In this document: positions 1-7,005 of the stretch, in pieces
Layout: each line of letters opens with the position of its first letter
Numbering within the stretch: the stretch's first letter is position 1
NCBI GenBank assembly: GCA_028692275.1
Contig: JAQUXR010000030.1
Span: 1 to 28,255 of the forward strand
From: Frisingicoccus sp009929615
Lineage (GTDB): Bacteria; Bacillota; Clostridia; Lachnospirales; Lachnospiraceae
Length of the DNA: 28,255 bases
Direction of reading: 5' to 3'
Program-made: the position numbers and the translations under genes
Notes under the pieces: model-generated
The model's database searches: none
What the model was told of the DNA's origin: nothing
Seen by the model: only the letters and a program-made list of their open reading frames with translations

Positions 1-39
1 ATAAAAGAATTGAGAAATATAAAGAAAAATGGTGTGCAT

Positions 40-70
40 AAAAAAACGACCACACAAATCTGTGTGATCG
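40..70 (-). terminator. Rho-independent terminator of the ABC operon
   Basis: Arms 47-56 and 61-70 form a 10-bp stem (one G-U pair) with a 4-nt loop. Read on the minus strand, the stem is followed by a run of seven T (complement of 40-46). It lies about 80 nt beyond the stop of the ABC permease and should end that transcript. The gap 71-151 holds only a weak hairpin near 101-117 and no gene. Confidence 0.8.
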
Positions 71-151
71 TTCATCTGCACTTGTTTTAGATATTTAACC
101 TGTCTACTTGACAGGGGACATATCATACCGTCGGGCTTTTCTTGTTGAATT

Positions 152-967
152 TTATTGTAAGTTTAATTTCCTCGACATAATGAAGTGGGTTACTGCAAAA
201 TAGATAATTGTACCACCACCCATTAAAATAATATCAAAGCCTAAGAGCCCCTTCACAAACTGGATAATACCGGAGGTCATTTGCAGCACGTTGTTCGGGT
301 CCGCATTGACCATGGCATGGGTCCACGGTGCTACTGCAATGGTAATCAATCCAACCGTCTGCATGGCTATATAAAGAATGACATAGACGATGACAGAAGC
401 CATGATCTTGTGAGACGGGAATAAACTTCCCACACTTAAAGACATATAAAACATCCCTATAATATATAGTAAGGAAATAATGATAATTCCAAAGATGCAG
501 AGAATTAATACCGGAACGGAAATTCCTAATGCTGCAGATGCCATGCGCATAGCAGGCATTAAATCAGCACCCAAATCCAATATACCCGATGGCCGGGCTA
601 AAATTAAAATGGATAGCGTTAAAATTACTATATCAAGTACAATGGCGGCAAAATATACAATCGTGTTGGACAAAAGATGCTGCCATGTTTTTACCGGAAG
701 GGTATGGGTCAGATAACCTTCATCTGTATACATGCTTTTATAAAATCTGGAAACCATGACATACTGTGTGCTGAAGAAAGCAAACATTAAAGTCAGGATA
801 TACATAATACCAATCATACCGGTCAGAACAGAGGCTGCAAAATTTTCTGCATCAACAAAAAAAGTGAAGACACTTCCGATGACAGCCAGCAGTAATACGG
901 CGGCATGGACAAGTAAAAGAATACGATATACGGATTTTGTCTGATGTTTTATTAATTTGCCTAACAT
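152..967 (-). CDS. ABC transporter permease (ABC-2-like, YtrC/D type context)
   Basis: This 271-aa protein is very hydrophobic, with about six predicted membrane segments (near residues 15-40, 50-70, 100-125, 145-175, 190-215 and 240-262), so it is an integral membrane subunit. Its start overlaps the end of the ATPase gene by 7 nt, which implies translational coupling and a shared complex. No substrate-specific motif is visible. Its place behind a YtrA-type repressor and an ATPase matches small bacitracin/cell-envelope-stress or acetoin-type ABC-2 exporters of Firmicutes. That role comes from context only. An ABC-2 permease is the safest call. Confidence 0.8.
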   Translation of the reverse strand: MLGKLIKHQTKSVYRILLLVHAAVLLLAVIGSVFTFFVDAENFAASVLTGMIGIMYILTLMFAFFSTQYVMVSRFYKSMYTDEGYLTHTLPVKTWQHLLSNTIVYFAAIVLDIVILTLSILILARPSGILDLGADLMPAMRMASAALGISVPVLILCIFGIIIISLLYIIGMFYMSLSVGSLFPSHKIMASVIVYVILYIAMQTVGLITIAVAPWTHAMVNADPNNVLQMTSGIIQFVKGLLGFDIILMGGGTIIYFAVTHFIMSRKLNLQ

Positions 968-1659
968 TTGAACACCTCCCTGAACAGATGGTCTATGGAT
1001 GTATTTTGTGATTCACGAATTTCATCTACATCCTGATGTAAACGAATCTTACCGTTTTGAATGAAAATAACATCATCCAGGATATTTTCAACGTCGGCAA
1101 TCAAATGAGTGGAGATGAGAATCGTTGCCTGCTCATCATAGTTATTAATAATTGTCGATAGAATGTAATCACGGGCAGCCGGGTCTACACCGGCAATCGG
1201 TTCATCCAGACAGTAGAGACGGGCACGGCGGCTCATAACCAGAATTAACTGTAATTTTTCTTTTGTACCTTTAGACATGGATTTAATCTTATCCTGTGGG
1301 CTGATATTAAGTGTTTTCAACATGTTCACTGCCCGGTTGTAGTCAAAATCCTCATAGAAATCCTGAAAGAAACGCAGGGCATCTTTGACATGCATCCAGT
1401 CCCCAAGGTAGGAGCGTTCCGGAAGATAAGAAACAATAGCTTTGGTTTCAGCACCTGGGTTCATTCCAAGAATCTGTAATTCGCCTGAGGTTGGCACCAG
1501 TAAATCATTAATAAGTTTCAGTAAGGTTGTCTTACCACTGCCATTAGGTCCCAGAAGACCGATGATTCGACCACTTTCCAAGGTTAAATTGACACCTGAA
1601 AGAGCTTCTTTTTTTGAATAACGTTTGGTCAGGTTTTTACAAGTTACAATTGCTGTCAT
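961..1659 (-). CDS. ABC transporter ATP-binding protein
   Basis: 232-aa ATPase that would power the adjacent permease. Visible motifs are Walker A GPNGSGKT at residues 37-44, a Q-loop region around 77-81, a degenerate signature SKGTKEK near 129-135 in place of LSGGQ, Walker B LYCLDEP near 148-154 and the switch histidine in STHL at about residue 185. Length is typical of single-domain ABC-2 ATPases. It overlaps the upstream regulator by 4 nt (ATGA) and the downstream permease by 7 nt, so the three genes are one tightly coupled operon. The altered signature is common in the YtrB/EcsA-like branch and does not suggest a dead enzyme. Confidence 0.93.
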   Translation of the reverse strand: MTAIVTCKNLTKRYSKKEALSGVNLTLESGRIIGLLGPNGSGKTTLLKLINDLLVPTSGELQILGMNPGAETKAIVSYLPERSYLGDWMHVKDALRFFQDFYEDFDYNRAVNMLKTLNISPQDKIKSMSKGTKEKLQLILVMSRRARLYCLDEPIAGVDPAARDYILSTIINNYDEQATILISTHLIADVENILDDVIFIQNGKIRLHQDVDEIRESQNTSIDHLFREVFKC

Positions 1660-2021
1660 GCTTCATCCCCCTTTTCCTGTATCAATTCAATGGCCTCTTC
1701 TTTTGTAATCCCCAGCTGTTTCATCTTCTCCATAAATTCTTTTATCTGGGAAGCAGCCAGGTCTTTTTTTGCCTTTTCAATCATTATTGAGTCCTCCGTA
1801 ATAAATCTGCCACTGGTGCGCTGTGAATATACCAAACCACTTTGTTCTAATGCAGACAAGGCTTTTTGCATTGTATTTGGATTGACAGCTGCGATACCAG
1901 CCAGTTCTCTGACGGATGGCAGTTTTTCACCCGGTGTATAGCGTCCGGATACAATATCTATCATAACGCGTTCAACAATCTGCGTATAAATGGGTTGTCC
2001 GGAATTTAATTCCCATGCCAT
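1656..2021 (-). CDS. GntR-family transcriptional repressor, YtrA subfamily
   Basis: 121 aa. Residues 1-75 form a GntR winged helix: the opening PIYTQIVERV helix, the PGEKLPSVRELA turn, the NPNTMQKALSALEQSGLV recognition region and a GRFI wing. Only a short helical tail follows, with no large effector domain, and this length is diagnostic of the YtrA subfamily. Such proteins usually repress their own operon with the linked ABC transporter. It is the first gene of the operon, and an inverted repeat overlies its promoter (see 2046-2073). The inducing signal is unknown. Confidence 0.92.
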   Translation of the reverse strand: MAWELNSGQPIYTQIVERVMIDIVSGRYTPGEKLPSVRELAGIAAVNPNTMQKALSALEQSGLVYSQRTSGRFITEDSIMIEKAKKDLAASQIKEFMEKMKQLGITKEEAIELIQEKGDEA

Positions 2022-2045
2022 GAGCGTTCCTCCATTCTGTATTAG

Positions 2046-2073
2046 TGTACTAATTACTTAATACAATAGTACA
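2046..2073. promoter_or_regulatory. Probable operator of the GntR/YtrA repressor
   Basis: Inverted repeat TGTACTA-(14 nt)-TAGTACA. It covers the -10 element of the minus-strand ABC operon promoter and the probable transcription start. A bound repressor would block initiation, as expected for YtrA autoregulation. The sequence symmetry is seen directly; assignment to this protein is inference. Confidence 0.6.
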
Positions 2074-2094
2074 TCTTGAGGTATCATATGTCAA
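2066..2094 (-). promoter_or_regulatory. Promoter of the ABC/GntR operon
   Basis: On the minus strand there is a perfect -35 TTGACA (complement of 2089-2094), a 17-nt spacer and a -10 TACTAT (complement of 2066-2071). It drives the GntR gene, whose start lies about 45 nt downstream of the -10. Confidence 0.7.
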
Positions 2095-2110
2095 GTAAAA
2101 GTTTTAATAG

Positions 2111-2139
2111 TTGTGAGCAGAGGAGTGAAATGATAAAAT
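2111..2139 (+). promoter_or_regulatory. Promoter of the small lipoprotein gene
   Basis: TTGTGA (2111-2116), 17-nt spacer, TAAAAT (2134-2139). It lies between the divergent ABC operon and the lipoprotein start and predicts a very short leader of about 10-25 nt. Confidence 0.5.
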
Positions 2140-2154
2140 ATAGGTATCATTTGT

Positions 2155-2676
2155 ATGGAGGGTGAGATTATAAAAAGACTTATATATGTTTTGAGTTTAG
2201 GATTATTTTGTCTTTTATCCGTAGGATGCGGTAAAGATGAAAAAGGGAAAGTTGAAACGAAAGAGATAGACAATGCCGTAGTTTCACTGCCCCATTCGGC
2301 AGAAGTACTTTTTACAAGCAGTAAAAGTGATATTGAAGCAATGGAAACCTTGACAGAACGGGAAGATAAGGCATTTATATCCGATGCCACACTTAGTGTC
2401 GATACTTATGAATATAACATAGCCTATAAGTTTGATGCAGAGGGACATATAGAATATGTATTCTATCAGTGGGTAGATGACAGTAAGTCAAATGACGAGC
2501 AGTTATGCCAGAAAGTTATGGCGGATACAAAAGTCTTTTTAGAAGAGAAGTATGGAGCCGCAGAAGAAGTATGGAGCATTTCAACGGCGGATGGAAGTTC
2601 CTATGAAATGACATTAGATGTCACAAAAGTTGATACGGAATTTTATGGAATATCCATTGTTATTCATCATAAATAA
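2155..2676 (+). CDS. Small secreted lipoprotein of unknown function
   Basis: 173 aa. The N-terminus has a hydrophobic signal stretch ending in LLSVGC, with the probable lipidated Cys at residue 25. The serine at the -3 position makes this a weak but plausible lipobox. The mature part is acidic and shows no family I recognise; it probably folds as a small alpha/beta domain outside the membrane. The start is uncertain. ATG 2155 has almost no upstream ribosome binding site, whereas GGAGGG (2157-2162) sits 7 nt before an ATA codon at 2170 that would begin a classical KRLIYVL signal peptide. Usage from ATG 2155 gives an unusual acidic n-region, MEGEIIKR. No clear operon partner. Confidence 0.7.
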   Translation: MEGEIIKRLIYVLSLGLFCLLSVGCGKDEKGKVETKEIDNAVVSLPHSAEVLFTSSKSDIEAMETLTEREDKAFISDATLSVDTYEYNIAYKFDAEGHIEYVFYQWVDDSKSNDEQLCQKVMADTKVFLEEKYGAAEEVWSISTADGSSYEMTLDVTKVDTEFYGISIVIHHK

Positions 2677-2680
2677 AAAG

Positions 2681-2698
2681 CATATAGTGCACTATATG
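2681..2698. repeat. 18-bp perfect palindrome
   Basis: CATATAGTGCACTATATG equals its own reverse complement. It starts 4 nt after the lipoprotein stop codon. It has no T-run, so it is not a standard terminator. It could be a protein-binding site or the scar of a recombination or insertion event. Confidence 0.7.
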
Positions 2699-2756
2699 AT
2701 GTAGCGGTATTATCGGATGTGGCAAGGAACTTCTGAAATACGGAAGAGAGGTAGTT

Positions 2757-2921
2757 ATGGAAGAAATGGGAATGACGAATGAACAGTACAAAGGAATGCT
2801 GCTTGATGAGCTGGAAGATTGGCAAGAAGTTTTTGAGATTGCAAAAGAAACTGATAACAAAAAAATAATCGCAAAAGCCGAAAGGCAGATTGCGAAGATT
2901 AATGAAAAATTAAAGTTTTAG
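2757..2921 (+). CDS. Small hypothetical protein, 54 aa (possible remnant)
   Basis: An ORF beginning MEEMGMTNEQYKG and ending KINEKLKF, strongly charged and helical with a probable coiled-coil-like C-terminal half. The frame stays open upstream to 2700 and reads GCGKELLKYGREVV just before the ATG, which looks like coding sequence. The true gene may therefore start earlier or be a truncated remnant. GAGAGG (2745-2750) is a fair ribosome binding site for ATG 2757. I do recall similar short proteins in gut Firmicutes but cannot assign a function. Moderate confidence that it is translated. Confidence 0.5.
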   Translation: MEEMGMTNEQYKGMLLDELEDWQEVFEIAKETDNKKIIAKAERQIAKINEKLKF

Positions 2922-2999
2922 CAGAATAGCAGAGAGGGCGGGTTTGCCACCGCTCCCTACTAATTAAAAGTATAGCAAAGAATAATTTGAAAATCAATG

Positions 3000-3030
3000 A
3001 AAAGCCTTGGAAGAACACCTGGGCTTTTTG
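3000..3030 (+). terminator. Probable terminator after the 54-aa ORF
   Basis: AAAGCC (3001-3006) pairs with GGCTTT (3022-3027) with an inner GG/CC pair, and a short T-run follows. Moderate-strength hairpin. The stretch 2922-3000 contains only an imperfect GC-rich inverted repeat (about 2937-2960) and no gene. Confidence 0.5.
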
Positions 3031-3085
3031 ATATATTCAGGGGCAAAAAAGTGGCAGAAATTTGTTTTAATACGATATAATATAA

Positions 3086-3134
3086 CAATAAAAATAGTCA
3101 CAAATCCACTAAAACAAAGGGCTTGTGACTATTT
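3086..3134 (-). terminator. Terminator of the tRNA-Arg gene
   Basis: Perfect 12-bp stem, arms 3092-3103 and 3123-3134. On the minus strand it runs into a T-rich tail. It lies about 24 nt beyond the 3' end of the tRNA. Confidence 0.8.
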
Positions 3135-3157
3135 GATATGATACGAAATGAATAAAA

Positions 3158-3229
3158 CGCACCCGACGGGAATTGAACCCACGCACACGGCTCCGGAGGC
3201 CATCGCTCTATCCACTGAGCTACGGGTGC
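3158..3229 (-). tRNA. tRNA-Arg (anticodon CCG)
   Basis: A complete 72-nt cloverleaf on the minus strand: acceptor GCACCCG pairing with CGGGTGC, D arm GCTC/GAGC, anticodon stem ATGGC/GCCGT with loop CTCCGGA giving anticodon CCG (reads CGG), 4-nt variable region, T arm with TTCAATT loop and discriminator G. The 3' CCA is not encoded. A minus-strand promoter (3237-3265) and terminator (3086-3134) flank it, so it is a single-gene transcription unit. Confidence 0.95.
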
Positions 3230-3236
3230 AAGTAGT

Positions 3237-3265
3237 ATTTTACTATAACTCACCTGGATTTGCAA
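3237..3265 (-). promoter_or_regulatory. Promoter of tRNA-Arg
   Basis: Minus strand TTGCAA (complement of 3260-3265), 17-nt spacer, TAAAAT (complement of 3237-3242), immediately upstream of the tRNA 5' end. Confidence 0.55.
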
Positions 3266-3293
3266 TGATTATTTTCCGAAAAGACAGTGCTAG

Positions 3294-3322
3294 TTGACGG
3301 AATATGCTTTTTTTGGTAGAAT
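3294..3322 (+). promoter_or_regulatory. Promoter of the membrane-anchored acidic protein
   Basis: TTGACG (3294-3299), 17-nt spacer, TAGAAT (3317-3322). It is divergent from the tRNA-Arg promoter and leads to the AAGGAGG ribosome binding site before ATG 3349. Confidence 0.65.
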
Positions 3323-3348
3323 AAAGAGAATTGAAAAGGAGGATTACT

Positions 3349-4125
3349 ATGAAGACGAACCGTAGTAAAACAATACTCGTTATCATCTTATCTTTAATAG
3401 CTATTGCAGCTATTGTAGCTGCCATTGTTATGTCTGTAAGAAATAAATCAGAAGATAAACAGGCTGCAGTAGCACAGACAGCCGAAAGTGTTGTGATAGA
3501 CGAGGACGAAGTTTCAAAAGACCGTCTCTTGGAGGATAAATATCCAGAAGTAAATGATTTGATAAAGAGATACCGTGAAGCCCTGACGAATGGTGATGTA
3601 GACGCTCTGAAGGAAATCTATAATACAACAGATAACATCAGTAATGATGTCCTTGCATCCACATCTAAGATTATTGAAGGATATTCGAATACGGTATGCT
3701 ATACAAAGAAGGGCTTGGAAGACAACTCTTATTTTGTATTCATCTATGATGATTTGAAAATCAGCGGAATTAACACTCCGGCACCAAACCTCACCATGGT
3801 TTATGTAAAGAGTGAAGCTGATGGTACTTACTATATATATCGCGGGGAGAGAAGTGCTGCAACATCTACTTATGAATATGATGCAGAGACAACCGCCTAT
3901 ATTAAGCAGCTGTATCAAGACGAAGAAGTTAAAGATTTAATGGCAACTGTATATCAGGCCAAGGAAGCAGCCTGTGCCAAGGATGAAGCACTTAGAAACT
4001 TTATCGATGGGCTTGCATCTCCATCATCTGATGTGACTGAAGAGACTGTTGAGGAAACAGGAACGGATGAAACCGCAGAAGACCAGAGCGAAGAGACAGA
4101 AAGTGAAACAGAAGAAGCTATATAA
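3349..4125 (+). CDS. Membrane-anchored extracytoplasmic protein with acidic C-terminal tail
   Basis: 258 aa starting at ATG 3349, chosen because AAGGAGG lies 8 nt upstream; the frame extends further back to a TTG that overlaps that site. Residues about 8-31 form one membrane anchor (KTILVIILSLIAIAAIVAAI). The region from about 75 to 200 resembles an NTF2-like/SnoaL-type fold (ALTNGDVDALKEIYN, then FVFIYDDLKISG and YIYRGE strands), predicted to lie outside the membrane. The last 35 residues are rich in Glu, Thr and Ser (TEETVEETGTDET), probably disordered. Function unknown. It is a single-gene unit with its own promoter and a strong terminator. Confidence 0.8.
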   Translation: MKTNRSKTILVIILSLIAIAAIVAAIVMSVRNKSEDKQAAVAQTAESVVIDEDEVSKDRLLEDKYPEVNDLIKRYREALTNGDVDALKEIYNTTDNISNDVLASTSKIIEGYSNTVCYTKKGLEDNSYFVFIYDDLKISGINTPAPNLTMVYVKSEADGTYYIYRGERSAATSTYEYDAETTAYIKQLYQDEEVKDLMATVYQAKEAACAKDEALRNFIDGLASPSSDVTEETVEETGTDETAEDQSEETESETEEAI

Positions 4126-4141
4126 TAGATAGTACAACATG

Positions 4142-4180
4142 AAAAGGTTTCTATTGCCATAGGGGATAGAAACCTTTTGT
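4142..4180 (+). terminator. Rho-independent terminator
   Basis: A perfect 13-bp stem, AAAAGGTTTCTAT (4142-4154) with 4166-4178, 11-nt loop, T-rich 3' side. It ends only about 20 nt before the rluF-like start, so rluF-ligA must rely on readthrough or an unrecognised promoter. Confidence 0.85.
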
Positions 4181-4198
4181 TGAATCCGGGGGATGAAT

Positions 4199-4906
4199 AT
4201 GGAAAAAATAAGATTAAATAAATATCTGAGTGCTCAGGGAGTCTGCTCAAGAAGAGAAGCAGACCGGTACGTTAAAGCTGGAAAAGTAACGATTAACGGA
4301 CGTATTGCAGAGATGGGCGAAAAAGTTGATGGGACAGAGAGCATCGTCATTGATGGCAGAACGGTAGGTGCCGGACCGAAGAAGAAGGTTGTTCTGGCAA
4401 TGAACAAACCGAAGGGAATTGTATGCTCCAGTAAAGAAAAGGATAATATTATCGACTATATGAAATACCCTGAACGCATTTATCCCGTAGGACGGCTTGA
4501 TAAGAATTCAACAGGTTTGATTCTTCTGAGTAACGATGGAGAATTAATGAATGAAATTTTAAAAGCCAGAAATTATCACGAAAAAGAATATGAAGTTCGT
4601 GTAAATCAGAGAATATCAACAGAATTTATTCGTCATATGAGTAAAGGTGTTTATCTGGAAGAACTGGATGCGACAACACGTCCATGTAAAGTAAAAAAGG
4701 TGGATGCTTATACATTCCGCATCATTTTGACACAGGGCTTAAATCGTCAGATACGACGTATGTGTGCATATTTCAATTACCGCGTGGTTACATTAAAACG
4801 TGTACGAATCATGAATATTCTTTTGGGGGATTTGCCGGAAGGAAAATGTCGTGAACTTACTTTAAAGGAAATGAAGGAATTGGAGGGAGCCTTAAAACAT
4901 GAATGA
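4199..4906 (+). CDS. rluF: 23S rRNA pseudouridine synthase, RluF-like
   Basis: 235 aa. Start ATG 4199 is chosen over ATG 4193 because GGGGG (4188-4192) gives correct spacing only for the former. Residues 3-45 are an S4 RNA-binding domain (IRLNKYLSAQGVCSRREAD). The RsuA-type catalytic region carries GRLDKNSTGLILLSNDG with the nucleophilic Asp. KKVDAYTFRIILTQGLNRQIRRMC matches the RluF branch, which makes pseudouridine in the peptidyl-transferase region of 23S rRNA (U2604 in E. coli numbering). The 3' end overlaps ligA by 8 nt, so the two are co-translated. Exact target position in this organism is inferred from family resemblance. Confidence 0.88.
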   Translation: MEKIRLNKYLSAQGVCSRREADRYVKAGKVTINGRIAEMGEKVDGTESIVIDGRTVGAGPKKKVVLAMNKPKGIVCSSKEKDNIIDYMKYPERIYPVGRLDKNSTGLILLSNDGELMNEILKARNYHEKEYEVRVNQRISTEFIRHMSKGVYLEELDATTRPCKVKKVDAYTFRIILTQGLNRQIRRMCAYFNYRVVTLKRVRIMNILLGDLPEGKCRELTLKEMKELEGALKHE

Positions 4907-6860
4907 TTTTCTTGATGAAATGCGTGAGCTGATTAAAAAATTAAATGATGCATCAAAAGCTTACTATCAGGAAGCAAGGGAAATCATGAGTAACTATGAA
5001 TATGATGCTCTTTATGACAGACTTCTGGCTCTGGAAAAGGAATCCGGAACCGTACTTTCAGACAGCCCATCGATTCATGTAGGATATGAAGTTTTAAGTG
5101 ATTTGCCGAAAGAACAGCATGATTCACCGATGCTTTCGCTGGATAAAACTAAAGATGTGCAGGTACTAAAATCCTGGCTCGGCAGTAACGAAGGTCTGCT
5201 TTCGTGGAAACTGGACGGCTTGACGATTGTTCTTACCTACAGAGAGGGAGAGCTGGTCAAAGCGGTTACCCGTGGAAATAGTGTAATTGGAGAAGTCATT
5301 ACCAACAATGCCCGTGTATTTAAGAATCTGCCCCATCGGATTAGTTATGAAGGTGAATTGATTCTTCGAGGAGAAGCTTTAATTCGCTATTCGGATTTTG
5401 AAAAGCTGAATGCGGATATTGAAGATGTGGATGCAAAATATAAGAATCCAAGAAACCTGTGCAGCGGTTCAGTGCGCCAGCTGAATAACGAGATTACAGC
5501 TCAGAGGAATGTACGTTTTTATGCATTTACCCTTGTAAAGGCCGAGGACATAGATTTTGGAAACTCCCGAAAAAATCAAATAGAGTGGCTTAAAAGCCTG
5601 GGATTTGATGCGGTCGGCTACAAAGTTGTAAATCATGAGAATATTGAAAAAGAAGTTGAGTGGTTTGCAGCTAATATTGAAACAAATGATTTACCATCGG
5701 ATGGACTTGTACTCACATTGGACGATATCGCATATAGCCGTTCATTGGGAACGACGGCTAAGTTTCCGAGGGATTCGATTGCCTTTAAATGGGCGGATGA
5801 AACAGAAAAAACCCATTTGCTCGAGGTGGAATGGAGTGCTTCGAGAACGGGACTTATTAATCCGGTGGCTATTTTTGAACCGGTTCAGCTGGAAGGCACA
5901 ACCGTTTCCCGGGCGAGCATTCATAATGTAAGTATTGTAGAAAGCCTGGAACTGGGAATAGGCGATGAGTTGATGGTTTATAAGGCAAATATGATTATTC
6001 CACAAATCAGTGAGAATCTTACAAGAAGTGGAAATCTTGCCATTCCATCCCAATGTCCGGTCTGCGGTCAGCCAACAAAAATTCTAGATGAGAATGGAGT
6101 CCGGGTTCTGACTTGCCCAAATGCAGAATGTGAGGCAAAACATATTAAAGGGCTGTCTTTGTTTGTTTCAAGAGACGCTTTTAATATCGAAGGTCTGTCT
6201 GAAGCCACTTTGGAAAAATTTGTTCAGAGGGGATTTATCCATGGTGTAGGAGATATTTTCCACCTTAATAATCATAGAGAAGAGATTGTTGAGATGGAGG
6301 GCATGGGCGAAAAGTCCTATGAAAAATTAGTCAAAGCCATAGAAAAATCAAGAGAGATCAAAACGGCATCCTTTGTCTATAGTTTGGGGATTGCCAATGT
6401 GGGCCTTTCAAATGCCAAATTGCTGTGCCGCTATTTCAAAGATGATATCAATGCTCTGATGAAAGCTGAGGCTGACGATATTGCATCTATTGATGGTATT
6501 GGTCCGGTGATTGCCCAAAGTGTTGAAGCGTTCTTTAAAAATCCAAAGCAGAGGGAACAGGTGGATGCACTTCTCAAAGAAGTAACCTTACAAAAAGAAG
6601 AGCTTTCTGAGGATGCCATGATTTTTAAAGATACGACTTTTGTGATTACCGGCAGTGTAGAACATTTTGCAAATCGTAATGAAATGAAAGCGGTCATTGA
6701 ATCCAAAGGTGGCAAAGTGGCAGGTTCTGTTTCCTCAAAGACAAACTATCTGATTAATAATGATGCGGCATCTGCTTCTTCAAAAAATAAAAAAGCAAAA
6801 GAACTTGGTATTCCAATTCTTACTGAGGAAGATTTTTTAGAACTTCTGGGGGAATCCTAG
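4899..6860 (+). CDS. ligA: NAD-dependent DNA ligase, divergent LigA
   Basis: 653 aa (family about 670). It seals nicks using NAD+. Domains in order: Ia (1-70), adenylation domain with KLDG and the AMP-accepting Lys104, RGEA at 158-161 and FKW with Lys297, OB fold (about 310-380), Cys4 zinc finger (C386, C389, C406, C411), helix-hairpin-helix repeats (about 420-560) and a C-terminal BRCT domain (about 575-650). It differs from standard LigA in several places: the usual TRGDG/GEDVT loop reads TRGNSVIGEVIT, and the domain Ia Asp of the DAEYD motif is Asn (SNYEYD). The catalytic residues remain. It may be a second, specialised ligase beside a canonical LigA elsewhere; this is inference. Confidence 0.93.
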   Translation: MNDFLDEMRELIKKLNDASKAYYQEAREIMSNYEYDALYDRLLALEKESGTVLSDSPSIHVGYEVLSDLPKEQHDSPMLSLDKTKDVQVLKSWLGSNEGLLSWKLDGLTIVLTYREGELVKAVTRGNSVIGEVITNNARVFKNLPHRISYEGELILRGEALIRYSDFEKLNADIEDVDAKYKNPRNLCSGSVRQLNNEITAQRNVRFYAFTLVKAEDIDFGNSRKNQIEWLKSLGFDAVGYKVVNHENIEKEVEWFAANIETNDLPSDGLVLTLDDIAYSRSLGTTAKFPRDSIAFKWADETEKTHLLEVEWSASRTGLINPVAIFEPVQLEGTTVSRASIHNVSIVESLELGIGDELMVYKANMIIPQISENLTRSGNLAIPSQCPVCGQPTKILDENGVRVLTCPNAECEAKHIKGLSLFVSRDAFNIEGLSEATLEKFVQRGFIHGVGDIFHLNNHREEIVEMEGMGEKSYEKLVKAIEKSREIKTASFVYSLGIANVGLSNAKLLCRYFKDDINALMKAEADDIASIDGIGPVIAQSVEAFFKNPKQREQVDALLKEVTLQKEELSEDAMIFKDTTFVITGSVEHFANRNEMKAVIESKGGKVAGSVSSKTNYLINNDAASASSKNKKAKELGIPILTEEDFLELLGES

Positions 6861-6894
6861 GATAATGGTGGGAATTGTATTTTTTTAAATAATA

Positions 6895-6945
6895 GGCTGT
6901 CACTGAGAATTTTATTGATAAAATCTTATTGACAGCCTTCTCTTT
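6895..6945 (+). terminator. Terminator of rluF-ligA, overlapping the iscR promoter
   Basis: GGCTGTCA (6895-6902) pairs perfectly with TGACAGCC (6930-6937), with an inner ATTTTA/TAAAAT stem and a T-rich tail TTCTCTTTC. The right arm contains most of the -35 hexamer of the iscR promoter. Confidence 0.75.
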
Positions 6946-6957
6946 CGGTGGTATTCT
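6929..6957 (+). promoter_or_regulatory. Promoter of the iscR operon
   Basis: TTGACA (6929-6934), 17-nt spacer, TATTCT (6952-6957). Predicted start near 6964, just before the palindromic operator. Confidence 0.7.
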
Positions 6958-6968
6958 AGGACCATAAT

Positions 6969-6987
6969 TCCGAGTAAATTAGTCGGA
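6969..6987. promoter_or_regulatory. IscR/Rrf2 operator
   Basis: TCCGAGTAAATTAGTCGGA is symmetric around its central A except for the two G positions (6974 and 6982). It lies 12 nt after the -10, at or just after the start of transcription, and 19 nt before the iscR ATG. Position and symmetry fit autorepression by the Rrf2 protein encoded next. Binding itself is inferred. Confidence 0.72.
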
Positions 6988-7005
6988 TATGTTAGAGGTG
7001 AGAGT

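Noticed and set aside
480..716. Plus-strand ORF of 78 codons across the ABC permease gene
   Set aside because: Lies wholly antisense to a clear membrane protein gene, has no ribosome binding site and no domain signal.
2937..2965. GC-rich inverted repeat GGGCGGG...CCGCTCCC as a terminator
   Set aside because: Pairing is imperfect and no T-run follows; the hairpin at 3000-3030 is a better terminator.
3514..3918. Minus-strand 134-codon ORF
   Set aside because: Antisense shadow of the membrane-anchored protein gene, which has promoter, ribosome binding site and terminator.
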